NCBI GenBank assembly: GCA_964057225.1
Contig: OZ059899.1
Span: forward strand, 9,424,001-9,488,000
DNA length: 64,000 bases
Direction of reading: 5' to 3'
From: Auanema rhodensis
Lineage: Eukaryota > Nematoda > Chromadorea > Rhabditida > Rhabditidae
This document shows, in pieces, positions 36,940-49,781 of the stretch. The notes below the pieces were generated by a model. It did no database searches. It saw only the letters and a program-made list of their open reading frames with translations, and was not told the DNA's origin. The position numbers and the translations under genes were made by a program. The first letter of the stretch is position 1. The number at the start of each line of letters is the position of its first letter.

Positions 36940-37475
36940 TAAATTTTTTTCATTTCACTTGTCATTCATAAAAATCGAATTTATTTTTTTCAATGATTTT
37001 TTTTTGCAATGTGTCATAAGAATTTCACAGTTGAACAAAACGTTTTTTAAGAAGTTTTTTTGTTGTCAACATATATATTTTGCTGGAATTCAAAAGCATT
37101 TGGGATGGAAATTAGAAAGAAAAGAACTAGTTTTTCCTACTTTAAAACAAACAATAAGAAATAAAATGAAAAAGATTGTTAGATATCCAATTTAAACTTA
37201 TACATTTACTTCGATAAAGAGCCTATTAGTTTGAAATTTTATGTCTTACAGTTCTCCAACAGAACAGACTGATCCTGATTTCTCTATGATTACATAAAAC
37301 TCTCGTTTGATATAAAAAAAGGAGAGGAATAACGTTTCCAGGATGTCAAGGATATCGAATCTAGTGATATTGTAGAGAAATGTAATGTCAGCTTCATAGC
37401 TTTTCTCTTGATTTCTCTCATCACAATTGTCTTAGTTTTTTTCTCATAAGAGTTTCTGAAATCTCAGTTAAACAA

Positions 37476-37548
37476 GGCCGCGTGGCGCAATGGATAACGC
37501 GTCTGCCTACGGAGCAGAAGATTGTAGGTTCGAATCCTGCCGTGGTCG
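37476..37548 (+). tRNA. tRNA-Arg(ACG), class D
   Basis: Consensus body with 8-T terminator. A tRNA-less unit begins at 38085. Confidence 0.96.
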
Positions 37549-38495
37549 TAAATTTTTTTTATTTCACTTGTCATTCATAAAAATCGAATTTATTTTTTTC
37601 AATGATTTTTTTTTGCAATGTGTCATAAGAATTTCACAGTTGAACAAAACGTTTTTTAAGAAGTTTTTTTGTTGTCAACATATATATTTTGCTGGAATTC
37701 AAAAGCATTTGGGATGGAAATTAGAAAGAAAAGAACTAGTTTTTCCTACTTTAAAACAAACAATAAGAAATAAAATGAAAAAGATTGTTAGATATCCAAT
37801 TTAAACTTATACATTTACTTCGATAAAGAGCCTATTAGATTGAAATTTTATGTCTTACAGTTCTCCAACAGAACAGACTGATCCTGATTTCTCTATGATT
37901 ACATAAAACTCCCGTTTGATATAAAAAAAGGAGAGGAATAACGTTTCCAGGATGTCAAGGATATCGAATCTAGTGATATTGTAGAGAAATGTAATGTCAG
38001 CTCCATAGGTTTTCTCTTAATTTCTCTCATCACAATTGTCTTAGTTTTTTTCTCATAAGAGTTTCTGAAATCTTAAGTGAACAAGGCCGTATATAATTTC
38101 CTGTAATTCGAAAGCATTTGGGATGGAATTTAGAAAGAAAAGAACTAGTTTTTCCTACTTTAAAACAAACAATAAGAAATAAAATGAAAAAGATTGTTAG
38201 ATATCCAATTTAAACTTATACATTTACTTCGATGAAGAGCCTGTTAGTTTGAAATTTTATGTCTTACAGTTCTCCAACAGAACAGACTGATCCTGATTTT
38301 TCTACGATTACATAAAACTCTTGTTTGATATGAAAAAAGGAGAGGAATAACGTTTCCAGGATGTCAAGGATATCGAATCTAGTGATATTGTAGAAAAATG
38401 TAATGTCAGCTCCACAGGTTTTCTCCTAATTTCTCTCATCACAATTGTCTTAGTTTTTTTTTCTCATAAGAGTTTCTGAAATCTTAGTTGAACAA

Positions 38496-38568
38496 GGCCG
38501 CGTGGCGCAATGGATAACGCGTCTGCCTACGGAGCAGAAGATTATAGGTTCGAATCCTGCCGTGGTCG
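38496..38568 (+). tRNA. tRNA-Arg(ACG), A/B recombinant (C3, A49)
   Basis: The 5' end and upstream flank are class A (cttagttgaacaa, C3), but A49 and the downstream flank (catttacaaaaatcg) are class B. The switch therefore lies inside the tRNA, between linear positions 4 and 48. A49-C65 is mismatched. A tRNA-less unit begins at 39104. Confidence 0.88.
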
Positions 38569-39513
38569 TAAATTTTTTTCATTTCACTTGTCATTTACAA
38601 AAATCGAATTTATCTTCTTCAACGATTATTTTTGCAATGTGTCATAAGAATTTCACAGTTGAACAAAACGTTTTTTAAGAAGTTTTTTTGTTGTCAACAT
38701 ATATATTTTGCTGGAATTCAAAAGCATTTGGGATGGAAATTAGAAAGAAAAGAACTAGTTTTTCCTACTTTAAAACAAACAATAAGAAATAAAATGAAAA
38801 AGATTGTTAGATATCCAATTTAAACTTATACATTTACTTCGATAAAGAGCCTATTAGATTGAAATTTTATGTCTTACAGTTCTCCAACAGAACAGACTGA
38901 TCCTGATTTTTCTACGATTACATAAAACTCTCGTTTGATATAAAAAAAGGAGAGGAACAACGTTTCCAGGATGTCAAGGATATCGAATCTAGTGATATTG
39001 TAGAAAAATGTAATGTCAGCTCCATAGGTTTTCTCCTAATTTCTCTCATCACAATTGTCTTAGTTTTTTTCTCATAAGAGTTTCTGAAATCTTAGGTGAA
39101 CAAGGCCGTATAAAATTTCCTGTAATTCGAAAGCATTTGGGATGGAATTTAGAAAGAAAAGAACTAGTTTTTCCTACTTTAAAACAAACAATAAAAAATA
39201 AAATGAAAAAGATTGTTAGATATCCAATTTAAACTTATACATTTACTTCGATAAGAAGCCTATTCGTTTGAAATTTTATGTCTTACAGTTCTCCAACAGA
39301 ACAGACTGATCCTGATTTTTCTACGATTACATAAAACTCTCGTTTGATATAAAAAAAGGAGAGGAATAACGTTTCCAGGATGTCAAGGATATCGAATCTA
39401 GTGATATTGTAGAAAAATGTAATGTCAGCTCCATAGGTTTTCTCCTAATTTCTCTCATCACAATTGTCTTAGTTTTTTTTCTCATAAGAGTTTCTGAAAT
39501 CTTAGTTGAACAA

Positions 39514-39586
39514 GGCCGCGTGGCGCAATGGATAACGCGTCTGCCTACGGAGCAGAAGATTGTAGGTTCGAATCCTGCCGTGGTCG
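39514..39586 (+). tRNA. tRNA-Arg(ACG), class A
   Basis: Consensus body. Opens a third 2847-bp block; followed directly by a tRNA-plus unit. Confidence 0.96.
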
Positions 39587-40124
39587 TAAATTTTTTTCAT
39601 TTCACTTGTCATTCATAAAAATCGAATTTATTTTTTTCAATGATTTTTTTTTGCAATGTGTCATAAGAATTACACAGTTGAACAAAACGTTTTTTAAGAA
39701 TTTTCTTTGTTGTCAACATATATATTTTCCTGGAATTCGAAAGCATTTGGGATGGAAATTAGAAAGAAAAGAACTAGTTTTTCCTACTTTAAAACAAACA
39801 ATAAGAAATAAAATGAAAAAGATTGTTAGATATCCAATTTAAACTTATACATTTACTTCGATAAAGAGCCTATTAGTTTGAAATTTTATGTCTTACAGTT
39901 CTCCAACAGAACAGACTGATCCTGATTTTTCTACGATTACATAAAACTCTCGTTTGATATAAAAAAAGGAGAGGAATAACGTTTCCAGGATGTCAAGGAT
40001 ATCGAATCTAGTGATATTGTAGAAAAATGTAATGTCAGCTCCACAGGTTTTCTCCTAATTTCTCTCATCACAATTGTCTTAGTTTTTTTTTCTCATAAGA
40101 GTTTCTGAAATCTTAGTTGAACAA

Positions 40125-40197
40125 GGCCGCGTGGCGCAATGGATAACGCGTCTGCCTACGGAGCAGAAGATTGTAGGTTCGAATCCTGCCGTGGTCG
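40125..40197 (+). tRNA. tRNA-Arg(ACG), class A
   Basis: Consensus body. Followed directly by a tRNA-plus unit. Confidence 0.96.
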
Positions 40198-40733
40198 TAA
40201 ATTTTTTTCATTTCACTTGTCATTCATAAAAATCGAATTTATTTTTTTCAATGATTTTTTTTTGCAATGTGTCATAAGAATTTCACAGTTGAACAAAACG
40301 TTTTTTAAGAAGTTTTTTTGTTGTCAACATATATATTTTGCTGGAATTCAAAAGCATTTGGGATGGAAATTAGAAAGAAAAGAACTAGTTTTTCCTACTT
40401 TAAAACAAACAATAAGAAATAAAATGAAAAAGATTGTTAGATATACAATTTAAACTTATACATTTACTTCGATAAAGAGCCTATTAGTTTGAAAATTTAT
40501 GTCTTACAGTTCTCCAACAGAACAGACTGATCCTGATTTCTCTATGATTACATAAAACTCTCGTTTGATATAAAAAAAGGAGAGGAATAACGTTTCCAGG
40601 ATGTCAAGGATATCGAATCTAGTGATATTGTAGAGAAATGTAATGTCAGCTTCATAGCTTTTCTCTTGATTTCTCTCATCACAATTGTCTTAGTTTTTTT
40701 CTCATAAGAGTTTCTGAAATCTCAGTTAAACAA

Positions 40734-40806
40734 GGCCGCGTGGCGCAATGGATAACGCGTCTGCCTACGGAGCAGAAGATTGTAGGTTCGAATCCTGCCG
40801 TGGTCG
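40734..40806 (+). tRNA. tRNA-Arg(ACG), class D
   Basis: Consensus body with 8-T terminator. Followed directly by a tRNA-plus unit. Confidence 0.96.
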
Positions 40807-41342
40807 TAAATTTTTTTTATTTCACTTGTCATTCATAAAAATCGAATTTATTTTTTTCAACGACTATTTTTGCAATGTGTAATAAAAATTTCACAGTTTA
40901 ACAAAACGTTTTTTAAGAAGTTTTTTTGTTGTCAACATATATATTTTGCTGGAATTCGAAAGCATTTGGGATGGAAATTAGAAAGAAAAGAACTAGTTTT
41001 TCCTACTTTAAAACAAACAATAAGAAATAAAATGAAAAAGATTGTTAGATATCCAATTTAAACTTATACATTTACTTCGATAAAGAGCCTATTAGATTGA
41101 AATTTTATGTCCTACAGTTCTCCAACAGAACAGACTGATCCTGATTTCTCTATGATTACATAAAACTCCCGTTTGATATAAAAAAAGGAGAGGAATAACG
41201 TTTCCAGGATGTCAAGGATATCGAATCTAGTGATATTGTAGAGAAATGTAATGTCAGCTCCATAGGTTTTCTCTTAATTTCTCTCATCACAATTGTCTTA
41301 GTTTTTTTTCTCATAAGAGTTTCTGAAATCTTTGTTGAACAA

Positions 41343-41415
41343 GGTCGCGTGGCGCAATGGATAACGCGTCTGCCTACGGAGCAGAAGATTATAGGTTCGA
41401 ATCCTGCCGTGGTCG
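41343..41415 (+). tRNA. tRNA-Arg(ACG), class B (U3, A49)
   Basis: U3 and A49; last complete class B copy. A tRNA-less unit begins at 41951. Confidence 0.88.
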
Positions 41416-42360
41416 TAAATTTTTTTCATTTCACTTGTCATTTACAAAAATCGAATTTATCTTCTTCAACGATTATTTTTGCAATGTGTCATAAGAATTT
41501 CACAGTTGAACAAAACGTTTTTTAAGAAGTTTTTTTGTTGTCAACATATATATTTTGCTGGAATTCAAAAGCATTTGGGATGGAAATTAGAAAGAAAAGA
41601 ACTAGTTTTTCCTACTTTAAAACAAACAATAAGAAATAAAATGAAAAAGATTGTTAGATATCCAATTTAAACTTATACATTTACTTCGATAAAGAGCCTA
41701 TTAGATTGAAATTTTATGTCTTACAGTTCTCCAACAGAACAGACTGATCCTGATTTTTCTACGATTACATAAAACTCTCGTTTGATATAAAAAAAGGAGA
41801 GGAACAAGGTTTCCAGGATGTCAAGGATATCGAATCTAGTGATGTTGTAGAAAAATGTAATGTCAGCTCCATAGGTTTTCTCCTAATTTCTCTCATCACA
41901 ATTGTCTTAGTTTTTTTCTCATAAGAGTTTCTGAAATCTTAGGTGAACAAGGCCGTATAAAATTTCCTGTAATTCGAAAGCATTTGGGATGGAATTTAGA
42001 AAGAAAAGAACTAGTTTTTCCTACTTTAAAACAAACAATAAAAAATAAAATGAAAAAGATTGTTAGATATCCAATTTAAACTTATACATTTACTTCGATA
42101 AGAAGCCTATTAGTTTGAAATTTTATGTCTTACAGTTCTCCAACAGAACAGACTGATCCTGATTTTTCTACGATTACATAAAACTCTCGTTTGATATAAA
42201 AAAAGGAGAGGAATAACGTTTCCAGGATGTCAAGGATATCGAATCTAGTGATATTGTAGAAAAATGTAATGTCAGCTCCATAGGTTTTCTCCTAATTTCT
42301 CTCATCACAATTGTCTTAGTTTTTTTTCTCATAAGAGTTTCTGAAATCTTAGTTGAACAG

Positions 42361-42433
42361 GGCTGCGTGGCGCAATGGATAACGCGTCTGCCTACGGAGC
42401 AGAAGATTGTAGGTTCGAATCCTGCCGTGGTCG
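42361..42433 (+). tRNA. tRNA-Arg(ACG), class C (U4)
   Basis: U4 variant; last class C copy. Followed directly by a tRNA-plus unit. Confidence 0.92.
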
Positions 42434-42969
42434 TAAATTTTTTTCATTTCACTTGTCATTCATAAAAATCGAATTTATTTTTTTCAATGATTTTTTTTTG
42501 CAATGTGTCATAAGAATTTCACAGTTGAACAAAACGTTTTTTAAGAAGTTTTTTTGTTGTCAACATATATATTTTGCTGGAATTCAAAAGCATTTGGGAT
42601 GGAAATTAGAAAGAAAAGAACTAGTTTTTCCTACTTTAAAACAAACAATAAGAAATAAAATGAAAAAGATTGTTAGATATCCAATTTAAACTTATACATT
42701 TACTTCGATAAAGAGCCTATTAGTTTGAAATTTTATGTCTTACAGTTCTCCAACAGAACAGACTGATCCTGATTTCTCTATGATTACATAAAACTCTCGT
42801 TTGATATAAAAAAAGGAGAGGAATAACGTTTCCAGGATGTCAAGGATATCGAATCTAGTGATATTGTAGAGAAATGTAATGTCAGCTTCATAGCTTTTCT
42901 CTTGATTTCTCTCATCACAATTGTCTTAGTTTTTTTCTCATAAGAGTTTCTGAAATCTCAGTTAAACAA

Positions 42970-43042
42970 GGCCGCGTGGCGCAATGGATAACGCGTCTGC
43001 CTACGGAGCAGAAGATTGTAGGTTCGAATCCTGCCGTGGTCG
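42970..43042 (+). tRNA. tRNA-Arg(ACG), class D
   Basis: Consensus body with 8-T terminator. A tRNA-less unit begins at 43579. Confidence 0.96.
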
Positions 43043-43989
43043 TAAATTTTTTTTATTTCACTTGTCATTCATAAAAATCGAATTTATTTTTTTCAATGAT
43101 TTTTTTTTGCAATGTGTCATAAGAATTTCACAGTTGAACAAAACGTTTTTTAAGAAGTTTTTTTGTTGTCAACATATATATTTTGCTGGAATTCAAAAGC
43201 ATTTGGGATGGAAATTAGAAAGAAAAGAACTAGTTTTTCCTACTTTAAAACAAACAATAAGAAATAAAATGAAAAAGATTGTTAGATATCCAATTTAAAC
43301 TTATACATTTACTTCGATAAAGAGCCTATTAGATTGAAATTTTATGTCTTACAGTTCTCCAACAGAACAGACTGATCCTGATTTCTCTATGATTACATAA
43401 AACTCCCGTTTGATATAAAAAAAGGAGAGGAATAACGTTTCCAGGATGTCAAGGATATCGAATCTAGTGATATTGTAGAGAAATGTAATGTCAGCTCCAT
43501 AGGTTTTCTCTTAATTTCTCTCATCACAATTGTCTTAGTTTTTTTCTCATAAGAGTTTCTGAAATCTTAGGTGAACAAGGCCGTATATAATTTCCTGTAA
43601 TTCGAAAGCATTTGGGATGGAATTTAGAAAGAAAAGAACTAGTTTTTCCTACTTTAAAACAAACAATAAGAAATAAAATGAAAAAGATTGTTAGATATCC
43701 AATTTAAACTTATACATTTACTTCGATGAAGAGCCTGTTAGTTTGAAATTTTATGTCTTACAGTTCTCCAACAGAACAGACTGATCCTGATTTTTCTACG
43801 ATTACATAAAACTCTTGTTTGATATGAAAAAAGGAGAGGAATAACGTTTCCAGGATGTCAAGGATATCGAATCTAGTGATATTGTAGAAAAATGTAATGT
43901 CAGCTCCACAGGTTTTCTCCTAATTTCTCTCATCACAATTGTCTTAGTTTTTTTTTCTCATAAGAGTTTCTGAAATCTTAGTTGAACAA

Positions 43990-44062
43990 GGCCGCGTGGC
44001 GCAATGGATAACGCGTCTGCCTACGGAGCAGAAGATTGTAGGTTCGAATCCTGCCGTGGTCG
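43990..44062 (+). tRNA. tRNA-Arg(ACG), class A
   Basis: Consensus body. A tRNA-less unit begins at 44601. Confidence 0.96.
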
Positions 44063-45010
44063 TAAATTTTTTTCATTTCACTTGTCATTCATAAAAATCG
44101 AATTTATTTTTTTCAATGATTTTTTTTTGCAATGTGTCATAAGAATTACACAGTTGAACAAAACGTTTTTTAAGAAGTTTTTTTGTTGTCAACATATATA
44201 TTTTGCTGGAATTCAAAAGCATTTGGGATGGAAATTAGAAAGAAAAGAACTAGTTTTTCCTACTTTAAAACAAACAATAAGAAATAAAATGAAAAAGATT
44301 GTTAGATATCCAATTTAAACTTATACATTTACTTCGATAAAGAGCCTATTAGATTGAAATTTTATGTCTTACAGTTCTCCAACAGAACAGACTGATCCTG
44401 ATTTTTCTACGATTACATAAAACTCTCGTTTGATATAAAAAAAGGAGAGGAACAACGTTTCCAGGATGTCAAGGATATCGAATCTAGTGATATTGTAGAA
44501 AAATGTAATGTCAGCTCCATAGGTTTTCTCCTAATTTCTCTCATCACAATTGTCTTAGTTTTTTTTTCTTATAAGAGTTTCAGAAATCTTAGTTGAACAA
44601 GGCCGTATAAAATTTCCTGTAATTCGAAAGCATTTGGGATGGAATTTAGAAAGAAAAGAACTAGTTTTTCCTACTTTAAAACAAACAATAAGAAATAAAA
44701 TGAAAAAGATTGTTAGATATCCAATTTAAACTTATACATTTACTTCGATAAAAAGCCTATTAGTTTGAAATTTTATGTCTTACAGTTCTCCAACAGAACA
44801 GACTGATCCTGATTTTTCTACGATTACATAAAACTCTCGTTTGATATAAAAAAAGGAGAGGAATAACGTTTCCAGGATGTCAAGGATATCGAATCTAGTG
44901 ATATTGTAGAAAAATGTAATGTCAGCTCCATAGGTTTTCTCCTAATTTCTCTCATCACAATTGTCTTAGTTTTTTTTCTCATAAGAGTTTCTGAAATTTT
45001 AGTTGAACAA

Positions 45011-45083
45011 GGCCGCGTGGCGCAATGGATAACGCGTCTGCCTACGGAGCAGAAGATTGTAGGTTCGAATCCTGCCGTGGTCG
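45011..45083 (+). tRNA. tRNA-Arg(ACG), class A
   Basis: Consensus body. A tRNA-less unit begins at 45620. Confidence 0.96.
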
Positions 45084-46030
45084 TAAATTTTTTTCATTTC
45101 ACTTGTCATTCATAAAAATCGAATTTATTTTTTTCAATGATTTTTTTTTGCAATGTGTCATAAGAATTACACAGTTGAACAAAACGTTTTTTAAGAATTT
45201 TCTTTGTTGTCAACATATATATTTTCCTGAAATTCGAAAGCATTTGGGATGGAAATTAGAAAGAAAAGAACTAGTTTTTCCTAATTTAAAACAAACAATA
45301 AGAAATAAAATGAAAAAGATTGTTAGATATCCAATTTAAACTTATACATTTACTTCGATAAAGAGCCTATTAGATTAAAATTTTTAGTCTTACAGTTCTC
45401 CAACAGAACAGACTGATCCTGATTTTTCTACGATTACATAAAACTCTCGTTTGATATAAAAAAAGGAGAGGAACAACGTTTCCAGGATGTCAAGGATATC
45501 GAATCTAGTGATATTGTAGAAAAATGTAATGTCAGCTCCATAGGTTTTCTCCTAATTTCTCTCATCACAATTGTCTTAGTTTTTTTCTCATAAGAGTTTC
45601 TGAAATCTTAGGTGAACAAGGCCGTATAAAATTTCCTGTAATTCGAAAGCATTTGGGATGGAATTTAGAAAGAAAAGAACTAGTTTTTCCTACTTTAAAA
45701 CAAACAATAAGAAATAAAATGAAAAAGATTGTTAGATATCCAATTTAAACTTATACATTTACTTCGATGAAGAGCCTGTTAGTTTGAAATTTTATGTCTT
45801 ACAGTTCTCCAACAGAACAGACTGATCCTGATTTTTCTACGATTACATAAAACTCTTGTTTGATATAAAAAAAGGAGAGGAATAACGTTTCCAGGATGTC
45901 AAGGATATCGAATCTAGTGATATTGTAGAAAAATGTAATGTCAGCTCCACAGGTTTTCTCCTAATTTCTCTCATCACAATTGTCTTAGTTTTTTTTTCTC
46001 ATAAGAGTTTCTGAAATCTTAGTTGAACAA

Positions 46031-46103
46031 GGCCGCGTGGCGCAATGCATAACGCGTCTGCCTACGGAGCAGAAGATTGTAGGTTCGAATCCTGCCGTGG
46101 TCG
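46031..46103 (+). tRNA. tRNA-Arg(ACG) with G19C (D loop)
   Basis: D loop AATGCATA instead of AATGGATA, replacing G19 (linear 18), which normally pairs with C56 to hold the tRNA elbow; the change also falls in the A box. It may be impaired. Three tRNA-less units follow, at 46640, 47049 and 47460. Confidence 0.8.
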
Positions 46104-46639
46104 TAAATTTTTTTCATTTCACTTGTCATTCATAAAAATCGAATTTATTTTTTTCAATGATTTTTTTTTGCAATGTGTCATAAGAATTACACAGTTGAAC
46201 AAAACGTTTTTTAAGAATTTTCTTTGTTGTCAACATATATATTTTCCTGGAATTCGAAAGCATTTGGGATGGAAATTAGAAAGAAAAGAACTAGTTTTTC
46301 CTAATTTAAAACAAACAATAAGAAATAAAATTAAAAAGATTGTTAGATATCCAATTTAAACTTATACATTTACTTCGATAAAGAGCCTATTAGTTTGAAA
46401 TTTTATGTCTTACAGTTCTCCAACAGAACAATCTGATCCTGATTTCTCTATGATTACATAAAACTCCCGTTTGATATAAAAAAAGGAGAGGAATAACGTT
46501 TCCAGGAAGTCAAGGATATCGAATCTAGTGATATTGTAGAGAAATGTAATGTCAGCTTCATAGCTTTTCTCTTGATTTCTCTCATCACAATTGTCTTAGT
46601 TTTTTTCTCATAAGAGTTTCTGAAATCTTAGGTGAACAA

Positions 46640-47869
46640 GGCCGTATATAATTTCCTGTAATTCGAAAGCATTTGGGATGGAATTTAGAAAGAAAAGAAC
46701 TAGTTTTTCCTACTTTAAAACAAACAATAAGAAATAAACTGAAAAAGATTGTTAGATATCCAATTTAAACTTATACATTTACTTCGATAAAGAGCCTATT
46801 AGATTGAAATTTTATGTCTTACAGTTCTCCAACAAAACAGACTGATCCTGATTTTTCTACGATTACATAAAACTCTCGTTTGATATAAAAAAAGGAGAGG
46901 AACAACGTTTCCAGGATGTCAAGGATATCGAATCTAGTGATATTGTAGAAAAATGTAATGTCAGCTCCATAGGTTTTCCCCTAATTTCTCTCATCACAAT
47001 TGTCTTAGTTTTTTTCTCATAAGAGTTTCTGAAATCTTAGGTGAACAAGGCCGTATAAAATTTCCTGTAATTCGAAAGCATTTGGGATGGAATTTAGAAA
47101 GAAAAGAACTAGTTTTTCCTACTTTAAAACAAACAATAAGAAATAAAATGAAAAAGATTGTTAGATATCCAATTTAAACTTATACATTTACTTCGATAAA
47201 GAGCCTATTAGATTGAAATTTTATGTCTTATAGTTCTCCAACAGAACAGACTGATCCTGATTTTTCTACGATTACATAAAACTCTCGTTTGATATAAAAA
47301 AAGGAGAGGAACAACGTTTCCAGGATGTCAAGGATATCGAATCTAGTGATATTGTAGAAAAATGTAATGTCAGCTCCATAGGTTTTCTCCTAATTTCTCT
47401 CATCACAATTGTCTTAGTTTTTTTTTCTTATAAGAGTTTCAGAAATCTTAGTTGAACAAGGCCGTATAAAATTTCCTGTAATTCGAAAGCATTTGGGATG
47501 GAATTTAGAAAGAAAAGAACTAGTTTTTCCTACTTTAAAACAAACAATAAGAAATAAAATGAAAAAGATTGTTAGATATCCAATTTAAACTTATACATTT
47601 ACTTCGATAAAAAGCCTATTAGTTTGAAATTTTATGTCTTACAGTTCTCCAACAGAACAGACTGATCCTGATTTTTCTACGATTACATAAAACTCTCGTT
47701 TGATATAAAAAAAAGAGAGGAATAACGTTTCCAGGATGTCAAGGATATCGAATCTAGTGATATTGTAGAAAAATGTAATGTCAGCTCCATAGGTTTTCTC
47801 CTAATTTCTCTCATCACAATTGTCTTAGTTTTTTTTCTCATAAGAGTTTCTGAAATTTTAGTTGAACAA
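46640..47869 (+). repeat. Run of three tRNA-less units
   Basis: Units at 46640, 47049 and 47460, each beginning GGCCGTATA. No gene inside. Confidence 0.9.
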
Positions 47870-47942
47870 GGCCGCGTGGCGCAATGCATAACGCGTCTGC
47901 CTACGGAGCAGAAGATTGTAGGTTCGAATCCTGCCGTGGTCG
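47870..47942 (+). tRNA. tRNA-Arg(ACG) with G19C
   Basis: Same G19C change, 1839 bp after the previous gene. Three tRNA-less units follow, at 48479, 48888 and 49299. Confidence 0.8.
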
Positions 47943-49708
47943 TAAATTTTTTTCATTTCACTTGTCATTCATAAAAATCGAATTTATTTTTTTCAATGAT
48001 TTTTTTTTGCAATGTGTCATAAGAATTACACAGTTGAACAAAACGTTTTTTAAGAATTTTCTTTGTTGTCAACATATATATTTTCCTGGAATTCGAAAGC
48101 ATTTGGGATGGAAATTAGAAAGAAAAGAACTAGTTTTTCCTAATTTAAAACAAACAATAAGAAATAAAATTAAAAAGATTGTTAGATATCCAATTTAAAC
48201 TTATACATTTACTTCGATAAAGAGCCTATTAGTTTGAAATTTTATGTCTTACAGTTCTCCAACAGAACAATCTGATCCTGATTTCTCTATGATTACATAA
48301 AACTCCCGTTTGATATAAAAAAAGGAGAGGAATAACGTTTCCAGGATGTCAAGGATATCGAATCTAGTGATATTGTAGAGAAATGTAATGTCAGCTTCAT
48401 AGCTTTTCTCTTGATTTCTCTCATCACAATTGTCTTAGTTTTTTTCTCATAAGAGTTTCTGAAATCTTAGGTGAACAAGGCCGTATATAATTTCCTGTAA
48501 TTCGAAAGCATTTGGGATGGAATTTAGAAAGAAAAGAACTAGTTTTTCCTACTTTAAAACAAACAATAAGAAATAAAATGAAAAAGATTGTTAGATATCC
48601 AATTTAAACTTATACATTTACTTCGATAAAGAGCCTATTAGATTGAAATTTTATGTCTTACAGTTCTCCAACAAAACAGACTGATCCTGATTTTTCTACG
48701 ATTACATAAAACTCTCGTTTGATATAAAAAAAGGAGAGGAACAACGTTTCCAGGATGTCAAGGATATCGAATCTAGTGATATTGTAGAAAAATGTAATGT
48801 CAGCTCCATAGGTTTTCCCCTAATTTCTCTCATCACAATTGTCTTAGTTTTTTTCTCATAAGAGTTTCTGAAATCTTAGGTGAACAAGGCCGTATAAAAT
48901 TTCCTGTAATTCGAAAGCATTTGGGATGGAATTTAGAAAGAAAAGAACTAGTTTTTCCTACTTTAAAACAAACAATAAGAAATAAAATGAAAAAGATTGT
49001 TAGATATCCAATTTAAACTTATACATTTACTTCGATAAAGAGCCTATTAGATTGAAATTTTATGTCTTACAGTTCTCCAACAGAACAGACTGATCCTGAT
49101 TTTTCTACGATTACATAAAACTCTCGTTTGATATAAAAAAAGGAGAGGAACAACGTTTCCAGGATGTCAAGGATATCGAATCTAGTGATATTGTAGAAAA
49201 ATGTAATGTCAGCTCCATAGGTTTTCTCCTAATTTCTCTCATCACAATTGTCTTAGTTTTTTTTTCTTATAAGAGTTTCAGAAATCTTAGTTGAACAAGG
49301 CCGTATAAAATTTCCTGTAATTCGAAAGCATTTGGGATGGAATTTAGAAAGAAAAGAACTAGTTTTTCCTACTTTAAAACAAACAATAAGAAATAAAATG
49401 AAAAAGATTGTTAGATATCCAATTTAAACTTATACATTTACTTCGATAAAAAGCCTATTAGTTTGAAATTTTATGTCTTACAGTTCTCCAACAGAACAGA
49501 CTGATCCTGATTTTTCTACGATTACATAAAACTCTCGTTTGATATAAAAAAAAGAGAGGAATAACGTTTCCAGGATGTCAAGGATATCGAATCTAGTGAT
49601 ATTGTAGAAAAATGTAATGTCAGCTCCATAGGTTTTCTCCTAATTTCTCTCATCACAATTGTCTTAGTTTTTTTTCTCATAAGAGTTTCTGAAATTTTAG
49701 TTGAACAA

Positions 49709-49781
49709 GGCCGCGTGGCGCAATGGATAACGCGTCTGCCTACGGAGCAGAAGATTGTAGGTTCGAATCCTGCCGTGGTCG
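49709..49781 (+). tRNA. tRNA-Arg(ACG), class A
   Basis: Consensus body with intact G19. A tRNA-less unit begins at 50318. Confidence 0.96.

Larger units (their letters stand above)
28526..42360 (+). repeat. 5494-bp higher-order repeat (C-D-B-A-A-D-B) with internal 2847-bp repeat
   Basis: Spacing 609, 1020, 1018, 611, 609, 609, 1018 occurs at 28526-34019 and 36867-42360, with matching classes except that position three of the second copy (38496) is the A/B recombinant. The A-A-D-B block of 2847 bp (31173-34019) is duplicated in tandem at 34020-36866 and recurs at 39514-42360. Confidence 0.87.
46031..49708 (+). repeat. 1839-bp higher-order repeat, two tandem copies
   Basis: One G19C tRNA unit plus three tRNA-less units, copied in tandem. 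Minus units start at the same offsets (+609, +1018, +1429) in both. They differ at only a few bases, for example aagtcaagg (46507) against atgtcaagg and aaataaactg (46739) against aaataaaatg. Confidence 0.93.

Noticed and set aside
47683-47889. Minus-strand open frame of 68 codons
   Set aside because: Occurs once because one unit has a private base change; it runs antisense through spacer into the tRNA gene.
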